DNA of 64,000 nucleotides from Bremerella sp. TYQ1 (GTDB lineage Bacteria > Planctomycetota > Planctomycetia > Pirellulales > Pirellulaceae): contig NZ_CP083740.1 of assembly GCF_020150455.1 (NCBI RefSeq), positions 1,240,001 through 1,304,000 of the forward strand, read 5' to 3'. The translations under genes were made by a program, and so were the position numbers. Below, one piece after another: positions 8,886 to 18,930 of the stretch (positions within the stretch are counted from its first letter, which is position 1; the number at the start of each line of letters is the position of its first letter). Under the pieces are notes generated by a model. It had not been told where the DNA came from. It searched no databases and saw nothing but the letters and a program-made list of their open reading frames with translations.

Positions 8886-9584
8886 TCAAATCTCGAAGTG
8901 GAATCCCTGTCGCATCAGGCGGTCGTAGTTCTTTTGATCGAAGCGATATAGCTTGGCCGCGCGGTGGGCGACGTCTTTTTCGATTTCGTTGGTCTCTTGC
9001 ACGATCTGCATGCTGAGCACCTTCTTGCGGAAGTTTCGTTTGTCGAGTTCGCGGTCGAGGATCACTTCGTACAAATGTTGCAGCTGGCGAAGCGTAAACT
9101 TCTCTGGCAACAGTTCGAATCCGATCGGTTGATAACGGACTTTACCACGCAGCCGCTGCTGGGCAGTTTCCAGAATCTGGGCGTGATCGAAGGCCAGTTC
9201 TGGTAGGTCATTCATTGAAAACCACGCCGCGTTCCGCGCATCGGTACTTGCCTGGACATCATGTCCGGCGAGGTTTACCAGTGCATAATAGGCGACCGTC
9301 ACCACACGCTCGCGCGGATCGCGATCGACCTGGCCGAACGTATACAGCTGCTCGAGGAAGATGTCTTTCAGACCAGTCTCTTCCTCGAGCTCGCGGCGTG
9401 CTGCTTTCTCTAACGTTTCGTCGACATGCACAAAACCGCCAGGCAGCGCCCATTGCCCTTGAAATGGTTTCAAGTCTCGCTCGATCAGCATCACCATCAA
9501 GTCTTCTTCGTCCAAAGCGAAGACAACGATATCGACCGTCAACGCGGCTCGCGGGTATTCGTACTGAAACTTCTTGCTGGTCAT
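8886..9584 (-). CDS. nrtR: Nudix-related transcriptional regulator NrtR
   Basis: A 232-residue protein with an N-terminal Nudix domain (about 15-150) and a C-terminal winged-helix DNA-binding domain (about 160-232, including [14 protein letters not shown] and the KVLSM segment). This is the architecture of NrtR, the ADP-ribose-responsive repressor of NAD biosynthesis genes. The Nudix box between GGFVHVDE and RELEEETGL fits GX5EX7REUXEEXGU at every position, so hydrolase activity may be retained, unlike some NrtR proteins that only bind ADP-ribose. It lies 14 bp after pncB and 9 bp before pncA, so it very likely autoregulates the operon through the inverted repeat upstream of pncB. Confidence 0.93.
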   Translation of the reverse strand: MTSKKFQYEYPRAALTVDIVVFALDEEDLMVMLIERDLKPFQGQWALPGGFVHVDETLEKAARRELEEETGLKDIFLEQLYTFGQVDRDPRERVVTVAYYALVNLAGHDVQASTDARNAAWFSMNDLPELAFDHAQILETAQQRLRGKVRYQPIGFELLPEKFTLRQLQHLYEVILDRELDKRNFRKKVLSMQIVQETNEIEKDVAHRAAKLYRFDQKNYDRLMRQGFHFEI

Positions 9585-9597
9585 CAGGTTCCTTACC

Positions 9598-11070
9598 TCA
9601 GTCGGTCAACTGCGACCCTCGCATTTCGTGAATCATCTGGTCACGCAGTTCGTGCAGACCAATATCGAGCCCGACGGGGTATTCGTGCGGGTTCATAAAT
9701 CGGCGAATCGTCGGGTGGACTTCGGCGATCTGAAGCAGTGCTCGCTCACGAATCGTTTCGAGCGATTCCTTTTCCGCGGTTCGTTTCCCCTCACGAAGAA
9801 TCGGTTGCAACAGATCGACGGCGTCCGCTTCGTGGGCCAAACGCTTTCGCCGGGTCGTATCTTTCGAGTCAACAATCACCGCCCGCGGATCGACGCCACG
9901 GTTTTCGTCGAACACCATGTCGCCGATCATGCCTCGCTCGGTGCGATAACGACGCACTTGCAGCATGCCGGGTATCGACGTTTTGATCGCTTGCTCCGAA
10001 AGCTTGACCTTGGGCTCCCATGTTCCGTCGGGTCGCTGCATGGCGGCTAGTTTATAAACGCCTCCGAGTGCTGGCTGATCGTAGGCGGTGGCCAGTTTCG
10101 TACCGACACCCCACACGGCGATTTGAGCCCCTTGGTTTTTAAGGCTTTCCATAATGTTCTCGTTCAAGTCGTTCGACGCCACGATGGTGGCCTGCGGAAA
10201 ACCTGCTTCGTCCAGGATCTTTCGCGCCTCGATGCTAAGGTAAGCCAGGTCGCCTGAGTCGAGCCGGATGCCAACCATCTCGTGTCCTCGCTGCCGGAGC
10301 CTCTTGCCGACTTCGCACGCTTGCCGCACCCCGTCGAGGGTATCGTAGGTGTCGGCCAGGAAGACACAGTTGTTCGGCATCACCTCCGCGTATTTTTCAA
10401 ACGCTTCCATTTCCGTATCGAACGACATGACCCAGCTGTGGGCGTGGGTTCCTTTGACCGGAATGCCATACAGTTTGCCCGCGAGAACGTTCGAGGTAGC
10501 CGACGCGCCGCCGATGTAGGCGGCGCGACTTGCCGAGATCGCCCCGTCGATTCCTTGAGCCCGACGCAAACCGAACTCTAAGACCGGATCGTTCCCCGCC
10601 GCCGCGCGGATTCGCGATGCTTTCGTAGCAATCAACGTCTGAAAGTTGATCATGTTCAACAGCGGCGTTTCCAGCAGCTGGCACTGCATGATCGGCCCTC
10701 GCACACGAAGCATAGGCTCTTGACCAAACGCCACGGTTCCTTCCGGCATCGCGTCGACATCGACGGTCAGCTTGAGCGACGTTAACGCGTCGAGAAAGTC
10801 AGGCTCGAACAGCGGTTGATCATCGTTGCCGGTCAACTCGGCGAGATACTCCGCATCGGACGAATCGAAACGGAACGACTCGAGGTATTCCACCGCTTGC
10901 TCCAGCCCCGCGGCAATGGCATAGCCACCACCAAAGGGAGGCTTGCGGAAGAAGAGATGAAACACCGCGTGCTGGTCGGCACGTCCCAGCTTCCAATAGC
11001 CATACGCCATGGTCAGCTGATAAAGATCGGTTAACAGGGCCAACGGGGGCCGATAAAGCTTACTGAGCAT
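9598..11070 (-). CDS. pncB: Nicotinate phosphoribosyltransferase
   Basis: A 490-residue PncB that makes nicotinate mononucleotide from nicotinate and PRPP with ATP. The N-terminal [16 protein letters not shown] is characteristic, and the phosphorylatable histidine lies in the [11 protein letters not shown] segment. [11 protein letters not shown] and the later [21 protein letters not shown] also match the family. Length suits the longer (~490 aa) bacterial class. The ATG has GAGG 5-7 nt upstream. It is the first gene of the five-gene operon: the promoter and a perfect inverted repeat lie 17-50 bp upstream. The next gene upstream (YdiJ-like) is divergent. Confidence 0.96.
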   Translation of the reverse strand: MLSKLYRPPLALLTDLYQLTMAYGYWKLGRADQHAVFHLFFRKPPFGGGYAIAAGLEQAVEYLESFRFDSSDAEYLAELTGNDDQPLFEPDFLDALTSLKLTVDVDAMPEGTVAFGQEPMLRVRGPIMQCQLLETPLLNMINFQTLIATKASRIRAAAGNDPVLEFGLRRAQGIDGAISASRAAYIGGASATSNVLAGKLYGIPVKGTHAHSWVMSFDTEMEAFEKYAEVMPNNCVFLADTYDTLDGVRQACEVGKRLRQRGHEMVGIRLDSGDLAYLSIEARKILDEAGFPQATIVASNDLNENIMESLKNQGAQIAVWGVGTKLATAYDQPALGGVYKLAAMQRPDGTWEPKVKLSEQAIKTSIPGMLQVRRYRTERGMIGDMVFDENRGVDPRAVIVDSKDTTRRKRLAHEADAVDLLQPILREGKRTAEKESLETIRERALLQIAEVHPTIRRFMNPHEYPVGLDIGLHELRDQMIHEMRGSQLTD

Positions 11071-11086
11071 TTTAGCCTCGCTTTCT

Positions 11087-11105
11087 TAGTGTAGTTTATA
11101 CACTA
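11087..11105 (-). promoter_or_regulatory. Putative NrtR operator (perfect inverted repeat)
   Basis: TAGTGTA and TACACTA form a perfect 7-bp inverted repeat with a 5-bp spacer, 17 bp upstream of the pncB start. The centre fits the GT-N7-AC core reported for NrtR sites. It overlaps the likely -10 region of the operon that encodes NrtR, as expected for a repressor site. The assignment is by position and symmetry; no binding data are available. Confidence 0.8.
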
Positions 11106-11120
11106 TCCATAAATTGTCAA
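11093..11120 (-). promoter_or_regulatory. Putative sigma-70 promoter of the pncB operon
   Basis: On the minus strand a consensus TTGACA lies at 11115-11120. A -10 candidate TAAACT follows at 16 bp, and TATAAA at 14 bp is the alternative. Both -10 candidates fall inside the inverted repeat, so a bound repressor would block polymerase. Confidence 0.6.
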
Positions 11121-11314
11121 CACGAATCCCCACCAACTGGTGCCTTTCGACGGCCGTTTATTGTGAGCAATGGCGATCGGTGGGGACAGGAAAATTTCAC
11201 GCGGCATCATTTCGCTAGAGAAGCCGTATCCCCGATGGGAATTCAGCGAACGTTCCTTATGATGGAATATCGACGCAAGTTGGTCCCTCCTCCCACGGCT
11301 GAATTGACATCCCT

Positions 11315-14302
11315 ATGCACTCCGCAACAGCTTCGCCCGCCCCTTCTTCTGAAATGACGTCTGCCTTGGAAGCTTTACGCGGTAAGCTGCGCGGCGAGCT
11401 TCATACGGGGTCGCTCATGCGGCGACTCTATGCGACCGATGCGTCCGCCTATCAGCAAATGCCGCTTGCGGTCGCAATTCCGGAAACGAAAGAAGACATC
11501 CGGCAGCTGATCCTGTTCGCCAACGAGCACGAAGTCGGCCTCATTCCTCGCACGGCCGGAACATCCCTGGCTGGGCAAGTGGTTGGTAGCGGGATTGTCG
11601 TCGATGTGTCGCGGCACTTCACGCAGATATTAGAGATCGATGCCGAGCAGCGCACCGTTTGGGTCGAGCCGGGCGTGATCCGCAACGAATTGAACTTGGC
11701 CGTCAAACCGCACGGGATGCTGTTCGGTCCGGAAACCTCCACGCAAAACCGAGCGATGATCGGCGGCATGGTGGGGAACAACTCGTGCGGCTCCAACTCG
11801 ATCAAGTATGGCAGTACCCGGGAACACCTGCTGGAGATCGAAGGCTTCCTGGCCGATGGCTCCGAAGTGACATTCGGTGAACTGACGGCCGAGCAGTTCG
11901 CTGCAAAGTGCGACGGTCCCGACACGCTCGAGACTGCCATCTACCGTCAGATCCGCGAGATGCTTTCCGATGCGGACAACCGCGCCGAGATCGAACGCGA
12001 ATTCCCTAAGTCTTCCATTCCGCGCCGCAACACCGGCTACGCGATCGATCTGTTAATGGACGCCGAGGTCTTCGGGGGTGGCAGCGAAAAGAAGTTTAAC
12101 TTCTGTAAGCTGGTCGCCGGAAGCGAAGGAACGCTCTTCTTTGCCACGAAGATTAAGCTGAACTGTCTGCCACTTCCGCCTCCAGTCAGCGGGCTACTAT
12201 GTGCCCACTTCAAAACGGTTGACGCATCGCTTCGCGCTACACAAATTGCCGTGCAACACGACTGCTATGCCTGTGAACTGATCGACCATTTCATTCTGGA
12301 ATGCACCGAGCGAAGTATCGAGCACCGCGCCAATCGTTTCTTCGTGCAAGGAAAGCCCGGCGCGATCATCGTTGTGGACATTCGCGGCGAGACCGAGCAA
12401 GAGGTCCAAGCAGTCTGCGATCAGATAACGGCTGAGATGCAAGCGGAAGGACTTGGCTATGCGTATCCTGTCTTGTTTGGTGAAGATACCGAACGAATCT
12501 GGGATCTTCGCAAAGCTGGCCTGGGACTGCTCGGCAACATGCCAGGCGACGCCAAACCGGCCCCCGTGGTGGAAGACACGTGCGTCGATGTCGATGACTT
12601 GCCAGAGTATATCGCTGAGTTCAATCGTCGCCTGAAGGAACGGTTCGGCCTCGAGTGCGTGCATTATGCCCATGCCGGGAGCGGCGAGATTCACCTGCGT
12701 CCGGTGATCAATATGAAGACGCCGGAAGGAAACCAGCAGTTTCGTGATGTGGCCCAAACCATCGCCGACTTAGTGAAAGAGTATCGAGGATCTCTCAGCG
12801 GCGAACATGGTGATGGTCGTTTACGAGGTGAATTTCTCCGGCAAATGATCGGCGAAAAGAACTACGAGCTTGTTTGCCGCGTCAAGAAAGCATGGGACCC
12901 GAAAGGGATCTTCAACCCGAACAAAATCGTCGACACTCCGCCGATGAACAGTTCGCTGCGGTACACTCCGGGGCAAAAGCCACGCCAACCAGAGACGCTG
13001 TTTGACTTCTCTTCCAACTTCGGCATCTTGGGCGCCGCCGAGATGTGCAACGGTTCCGGCGACTGCCGCAAGACCCACTTAGCCGGCGGAACGATGTGCC
13101 CCAGCTACATGGCAACGCGCAACGAAAAGCACACCACGCGGGCACGCGCGAACACGCTGCGGCAGGTCATCACCGAGTCGGACGAGGCGAATCCGTTTAT
13201 TAGCGAAGACCTTTACGAGGTGATGGATCTTTGTCTTTCCTGCAAAGGCTGCAAGAAGGAATGTCCTTCAACCGTCGATATGGCAAAACTGAAAGCGGAG
13301 TCGCAGCAGCATTACTACGATGCCCATGGCGTCCCGCGCCATGCGAAGCTGATTGCAGACTTTGTAAGTAAACAAAAGCTGGCGGCCAAGTTGCCGTGGC
13401 TCTGGAACTTTCTCTTCGGTACCCCGGCCATTCGCAAAGTGATGAACCGCCTGACCGGATTTCATCCGGAGCGAACCATTCCGCTGCTTCCCAAGCAAAC
13501 GCTCGCCGCATGGCATGCCAAACACAAACCGCACCCCAATGCCGGTAGTGTCGGACGCGTGTTGTTCTTCAACGACGAGTTCACCAATTTCCACGATCCC
13601 CACATCGGCATCGCGGCAATTCAACTCCTCGAGCAACTCGGCTACGAGGTGACGCTTCCCCAGCTCGAAGAGAGTGGCCGAACGTGGCTTTCCAAGGGAC
13701 TGTTGCGAGAAGCGAAAACGCGGATCGATGCCAACCTTCGCGTGCTGAAAGATGCCATGCGCGATGGCATCCGAATGGTTGGAGTCGAACCGTCGACGAT
13801 ATTAACGTTCCGCGATGAAACGTTGGAACTTGCCGATCGATCGCTTCGGCCGGTCGCGCACGAGATCGCTTCCCGCTGCTTGATGCTGGAAGAGTTCCTT
13901 GTCGAAGAGAAGCAAGCAGGACGCGTTCGCAGCGATACGTTCACCGACGAAGCGAAGACCGTTTATCTGCACGGGCATTGCTTCCAGAAAGCACTCGCTG
14001 GGCAATCGGCCAGCATCGCGGCGCTCGGCTTACCGGCCAACTACACCGTTAAAACGATCCCGAGCGGCTGCTGCGGAATGGCTGGATCGTTTGGCTACGA
14101 AACCGAACATTACGACGTCTCGATGAAAATTGGCGAATTGATCCTTTTCCCACGTGTGAGGGATTTGCCGGACGAGGTTTTGATCGCCGCGCCAGGGACG
14201 TCTTGTCGGCATCAAATCCATGATGGAACGGCTCGCAAAGCACTCCATCCAGCCGAGATTTTGTGGCAATCGGTTCGGAAAGAAGTAGAAAATCGCGCGT
14301 AA
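11315..14302 (+). CDS. FAD-linked/4Fe-4S dehydrogenase, YdiJ-like (D-2-hydroxyacid oxidation)
   Basis: A 995-residue fusion: an FAD-binding PCMH domain (about 35-260, with PRTAGTSLAGQVVG), an FAD-linked oxidase C-terminal domain (about 270-540, ending in SGEHGDGRLRGEFL), an iron-sulfur region (about 575-680, with MCNGSGDCRK and CLSCKGCKKECP), and a CCG-type cysteine region (about 880-985, with SGCCGMAGSFGYE). The architecture and length match E. coli YdiJ, described as a D-2-hydroxyglutarate dehydrogenase; D-lactate dehydrogenases share the fold. There is no signal peptide, so it should work at the inner face of the membrane or in the cytoplasm. It is divergent from pncB. The substrate remains an inference. 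Confidence 0.85.
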   Translation: MHSATASPAPSSEMTSALEALRGKLRGELHTGSLMRRLYATDASAYQQMPLAVAIPETKEDIRQLILFANEHEVGLIPRTAGTSLAGQVVGSGIVVDVSRHFTQILEIDAEQRTVWVEPGVIRNELNLAVKPHGMLFGPETSTQNRAMIGGMVGNNSCGSNSIKYGSTREHLLEIEGFLADGSEVTFGELTAEQFAAKCDGPDTLETAIYRQIREMLSDADNRAEIEREFPKSSIPRRNTGYAIDLLMDAEVFGGGSEKKFNFCKLVAGSEGTLFFATKIKLNCLPLPPPVSGLLCAHFKTVDASLRATQIAVQHDCYACELIDHFILECTERSIEHRANRFFVQGKPGAIIVVDIRGETEQEVQAVCDQITAEMQAEGLGYAYPVLFGEDTERIWDLRKAGLGLLGNMPGDAKPAPVVEDTCVDVDDLPEYIAEFNRRLKERFGLECVHYAHAGSGEIHLRPVINMKTPEGNQQFRDVAQTIADLVKEYRGSLSGEHGDGRLRGEFLRQMIGEKNYELVCRVKKAWDPKGIFNPNKIVDTPPMNSSLRYTPGQKPRQPETLFDFSSNFGILGAAEMCNGSGDCRKTHLAGGTMCPSYMATRNEKHTTRARANTLRQVITESDEANPFISEDLYEVMDLCLSCKGCKKECPSTVDMAKLKAESQQHYYDAHGVPRHAKLIADFVSKQKLAAKLPWLWNFLFGTPAIRKVMNRLTGFHPERTIPLLPKQTLAAWHAKHKPHPNAGSVGRVLFFNDEFTNFHDPHIGIAAIQLLEQLGYEVTLPQLEESGRTWLSKGLLREAKTRIDANLRVLKDAMRDGIRMVGVEPSTILTFRDETLELADRSLRPVAHEIASRCLMLEEFLVEEKQAGRVRSDTFTDEAKTVYLHGHCFQKALAGQSASIAALGLPANYTVKTIPSGCCGMAGSFGYETEHYDVSMKIGELILFPRVRDLPDEVLIAAPGTSCRHQIHDGTARKALHPAEILWQSVRKEVENRA

Positions 14303-14596
14303 ACAGGCTCAATTTCTGAAGATTCTATTCTTATTTTGTGTCACGCCGTTTTCTATTTTGTTGCAATCGACGCCCGTGCCCTATCGATATCGCGGGCCAT
14401 CTGCTTGAGTTGATCCTATAACGCCGTTTCCGATGGCAATCCGCAAACTATTGCATCGCATGTGGGTTTGCCTAGAATTATCGCACCACCGGTAACTCTT
14501 GCAGGTACCGTCCCCTCATGAACTGCCCCTCCGACTGAATATCATTCCGCAGGCTCCTTCGCCGCAAGGGGTCTCAAATCTCTTAAAGCATATCGA

Positions 14597-16000
<1,404 letters not shown>

Positions 16001-16052
16001 CACCCCACTTCCCAATCATCCTTCTCACTTTTCCACACGAACAGGACGGACT

Positions 16053-17435
16053 ATGAGCGAACGATTTGAAGCGAAGAACAATCGCCGCGACTTCATCAAA
16101 ATGGCGGGTGCCGCTTCGGCGCTGTCGGCGTTTGCCGTGCCGCACGTGCACGCGGAAGAAAAAGAAATCGACACGATCCAAGTCGCTTTGGTCGGCTGCG
16201 GTGGTCGTGGTACCGGAGCCGCTGCCGATGCCTTGCGAGTTCCGACCGGACGCACGAAGTTGGTCGCACTCGCCGATGTCTTCCAACATCGTCTGGACGG
16301 CAGCTACACCGCCATCAATCGCACGTTCCAGGAAGACAAAGAGAAAGTCGATGTTCCTAAAGAGCGTCAGTTCATTGGCTTCGAAGCGTATAAGCAAGCG
16401 ATGGATGCCCTCAAGCCTGGTGATATCGTCATTCTCGCGACGCCGCTGGCATTCCGTTGGGTTCACTATCAATACGCGATCGATAAAGGCTTGAACGTCT
16501 TTATGGAAAAGCCAGTCATCGCCGACGGCCCTAGCGCCAAGAAGATGATGGCATTGGCAGAACTCGCCGATCAAAAGAACATTAAATCGGCCGTCGGTTT
16601 GATGGTTCGTCATTGTCGCGGCCGCCAGGAACTGCACGAACGTATCCAGAACGGCGAAATCGGCGACATCATCTGCATGCGTGCCTATCGGATGCATGGC
16701 CCCGTTGCTTCGGCATTCAGCACCACGAAGCCAGAAGACAAGCCGGAAGTGCTGTACCAGATCGAACGCTTCCACAGCTTCCTGTGGGCCAGCGGTGGTT
16801 GCTTCAGCGACTTCTATATTCACCAGATCGACGAAACCTCGTGGATGAAGAACTCGTGGCCGGTCAAAGCTTCCGCTCTGGGTGGTCGCCACTATCGGGG
16901 TGACTTCGTCGATCAGAACTTCGACACCTACTCGGTTGAGTACACCTACGACGACGGCTCGAAGCTGTTCTTCAATGGTCGCACGATGCTGAACTGCCGC
17001 AACGACATGTCCAGCGTCGTGCATGGCAGCAAGGGCTCGGCTATCGTTAGCACCTCAGGCCACACGCCTGGCAAAGTGCGAACGTTCACCGGTCAAAAGC
17101 AAAGCCGACGCGAAGTCGCTTGGGCTTATCCGCAGCCGGAACAAAACCCATACCAACTGGAATGGAACGACTTTGTCGACGCGATCGTCAAGGATCAGCC
17201 ATACAACGAAGTCTATCGTGGCGTGGAAGCCAGCCTGGTGACGAGCATGGGCCGAATGGCAGCTCACACCGGTCAGGAAATCACCTACGAACAAATGCTC
17301 AACTGCGAGCAAGAGTTCGCACCGAATGTTGACAAGCTGACCATCGATGGTCCGGCCCCTGTTATGCCCGATGCCAACGGCAAGTACCCAATTCCAAAAC
17401 CGGGACAAAACCGCGACGTCGAATACCTCGTGTAA
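16053..17435 (+). CDS. Gfo/Idh/MocA-family oxidoreductase with Tat-like leader
   Basis: A 460-residue NAD(P)-dependent oxidoreductase. The N-terminus has a twin-arginine pattern (NRRDFIKMAG) and a hydrophobic stretch ending near PHVHA, so it is probably exported folded with its cofactor, a common planctomycete arrangement. The Rossmann fold follows (VALVGCGGRGTG), then the EKPVIADGPS segment with the conserved lysine of the family. Substrates are usually sugars or inositols; this one cannot be assigned. I chose the ATG just before the twin-arginine region; the frame is open further upstream but would overlap the preceding gene. A hairpin with a T-tract follows. Confidence 0.87.
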   Translation: MSERFEAKNNRRDFIKMAGAASALSAFAVPHVHAEEKEIDTIQVALVGCGGRGTGAAADALRVPTGRTKLVALADVFQHRLDGSYTAINRTFQEDKEKVDVPKERQFIGFEAYKQAMDALKPGDIVILATPLAFRWVHYQYAIDKGLNVFMEKPVIADGPSAKKMMALAELADQKNIKSAVGLMVRHCRGRQELHERIQNGEIGDIICMRAYRMHGPVASAFSTTKPEDKPEVLYQIERFHSFLWASGGCFSDFYIHQIDETSWMKNSWPVKASALGGRHYRGDFVDQNFDTYSVEYTYDDGSKLFFNGRTMLNCRNDMSSVVHGSKGSAIVSTSGHTPGKVRTFTGQKQSRREVAWAYPQPEQNPYQLEWNDFVDAIVKDQPYNEVYRGVEASLVTSMGRMAAHTGQEITYEQMLNCEQEFAPNVDKLTIDGPAPVMPDANGKYPIPKPGQNRDVEYLV

Positions 17436-17463
17436 CGTTCGTCGGCAATCGCAAACCTGCGTC

Positions 17464-17500
17464 AGCGTTCCGGTCGATTCACGATCGGGACGCTATTTTT
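17464..17500 (+). terminator. Rho-independent terminator after the Gfo/Idh gene
   Basis: AGCGTTCCGGTCG can pair with CGATCGGGACGCT, with two G-U wobbles and a 6-7 nt loop, and is followed by ATTTTT. It lies about 30 bp after the stop codon. Confidence 0.75.
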
Positions 17501-17583
17501 ATGCGCCGATATTTGCACACTTACAATCAATTCCACTACAGTAAAGGAGGTGGCAATCTGCCATACGCATCAAGGAGAACGTC

Positions 17584-18432
17584 ATGTATCCATTCGGAAC
17601 AACGCTGCTAGAGCCTGCCGACGATCGTGGATCGAATTGGAAAGATCCCCATCGCCCCCAGCCCAGGCCATGGATGGTTGTGGGAACGATCACCCTTTGC
17701 TGGATTCTCGCGCTGCTTGGTCCCTTGAGTATGCTCTTTCCATTGGTCGCCGCACTGGCGATCCTGGTGCTGCTTGGCCAACACCGCTATGTTGCCGCGG
17801 GGGCGGTCGCGGTGTTGTCGCCATTAACGTTGGGCTTGGTGATCGGGACGGTAAGCTACTTCAGCGGTTCTGGCGAGATCGTGAGCATGGGTCTGCCAGG
17901 CACGACGTTCCATAATCTTGATCCGATTGCTCGCTGTCAACGTTCGACCGGTGGCTGCATTGCGATGGGGAACGAATGGATCTTTCATCTGCCCAACAAT
18001 TTGGCCGTGTTAGGCTTGTCGGCAACGTTCGGCCCCATGCCAGGCACTTACCGTGGAAGCTACCCCAACGAAGCAGAAGCGAAGAAGGCACTCACCCAGG
18101 CAAAAGTGATCGACGCGGACGACTTCCGAATTGACCGTTTTGACGTCGAAGGAGAATCGATCAAGCTCGATCGAGGCGTTGGTGCCAAACTGCTGGACAG
18201 ATTAAGATACGATTCGCCCATAAACGAACCGCCCGCCCCCATCTCCGCGACGCTGTACGACGACTGTTTGATCGTTCGTATCCCAGTCGATACCTACTAC
18301 CCGGCCAAAACACCCTCCGCAGCGATTGTGCTGATCGGTCGTGACAAAGGGCGGCCGTTCGCTTACTACGCGGAAGGGGAGTACTCGCATCACTTCACGC
18401 CGGTCTCTTGGAACCGACCCGCAGATGAATAG
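17584..18432 (+). CDS. Hypothetical membrane protein
   Basis: A 282-residue protein I do not recognise. Residues 1-30 are polar. Two hydrophobic segments (about 30-65 and 70-98) should anchor it in the membrane. The remaining ~180 residues look like a soluble extracytoplasmic domain, which contains two cysteines near CQRSTGGC and a conserved-looking GTYRGSYPNEAEAKKAL segment. The ATG follows AAGGAG with a 6-nt gap. A stronger AAAGGAGGT some 35 bp upstream does not serve a convincing start. It stands alone between two terminators, so it is probably a single-gene unit. No function can be inferred. Confidence 0.7.
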   Translation: MYPFGTTLLEPADDRGSNWKDPHRPQPRPWMVVGTITLCWILALLGPLSMLFPLVAALAILVLLGQHRYVAAGAVAVLSPLTLGLVIGTVSYFSGSGEIVSMGLPGTTFHNLDPIARCQRSTGGCIAMGNEWIFHLPNNLAVLGLSATFGPMPGTYRGSYPNEAEAKKALTQAKVIDADDFRIDRFDVEGESIKLDRGVGAKLLDRLRYDSPINEPPAPISATLYDDCLIVRIPVDTYYPAKTPSAAIVLIGRDKGRPFAYYAEGEYSHHFTPVSWNRPADE

Positions 18433-18466
18433 CCGTCATGATCTCTTGTTATTCCAACACTCGCGG

Positions 18467-18502
18467 AAGCGTTCCGATTGTTTGAACTCGGAGCGTTTTT
18501 TT
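18467..18502 (+). terminator. Rho-independent terminator
   Basis: AAGCGTTCCGA pairs with TCGGAGCGTTT (nine standard pairs, one wobble, one mismatch) around a ~10-nt loop and runs into a seven-T tract. It terminates the membrane-protein gene and insulates the riboswitch region. Confidence 0.75.
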
Positions 18503-18731
18503 ATGCGCGTGTCGGTCCCGTTATTGAACGCAAATGGCTGTAACCTTCCACCTCAATCGGAACTGAAACCTCTCTAGCAGCAGCGGGGGGAGTGATAGCT
18601 AAGCGACTTTAACGGCTTGGCAAGACGGCACGGTCGGAAAGCTTTTGAAGGAGCCTTCACGCTGCAAAGTCGATGATATCAATACGACATGCACGCACTT
18701 TGCCGCTAGCAACGTGGCCGCGTGCCGTCAT

Positions 18732-18886
18732 CGTGTCTGCTGGAATCGAGGAAGAGGAGTGCGAGTCTCCCACCGCCCCGCGACTGTAACGAGGACGATC
18801 GTCACAAACCACTGAAGCTGCGAATGCCGTTTCGGGAAGGGTGACGAAAGGATGAATCGAAGTCAGGATATTCGCCCAGCCAGACG
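18732..18886 (+). ncRNA. Cobalamin (B12) riboswitch
   Basis: The region has the conserved order of a cobalamin aptamer: a 5' P1 strand (CGTGTCTGCTGG), GGAAGAGGAGTGCGAGTCTCC, the core GCCCCGCGACTGTAACGA, a CCACTG segment, GGGAAGG, and a B12-box-like AAGTCAGGATATTCGCCC. The 3' strand CCAGCCAGACG closes P1. It lies just upstream of a TonB-dependent receptor gene, the classic target. With cobalamin bound, expression of the transporter should fall. Boundaries are set by the P1 strands and are approximate. Confidence 0.93.
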
Positions 18887-18902
18887 TTGCCAGATTCAAA
18901 CG

Positions 18903-18921
18903 TTTCCACGAGGGATGGAAA
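18903..18921 (+). promoter_or_regulatory. Possible ribosome-binding-site sequestering hairpin of the B12 riboswitch
   Basis: TTTCCA and TGGAAA form a perfect 6-bp stem with a 7-nt loop. The 3' arm overlaps the GGAAAGG ribosome-binding site of the GTG start at 18931. It could be the expression platform for translational control. No T-tract is present, so transcription termination is less likely. Confidence 0.55.
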
Positions 18922-18930
18922 GGTCAGCGC

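Noticed and set aside
17550..17915. GTG-started frame just after AAAGGAGGT
   Set aside because: The ribosome-binding site is too close to the GTG, and the frame overlaps the better-supported gene at 17584.
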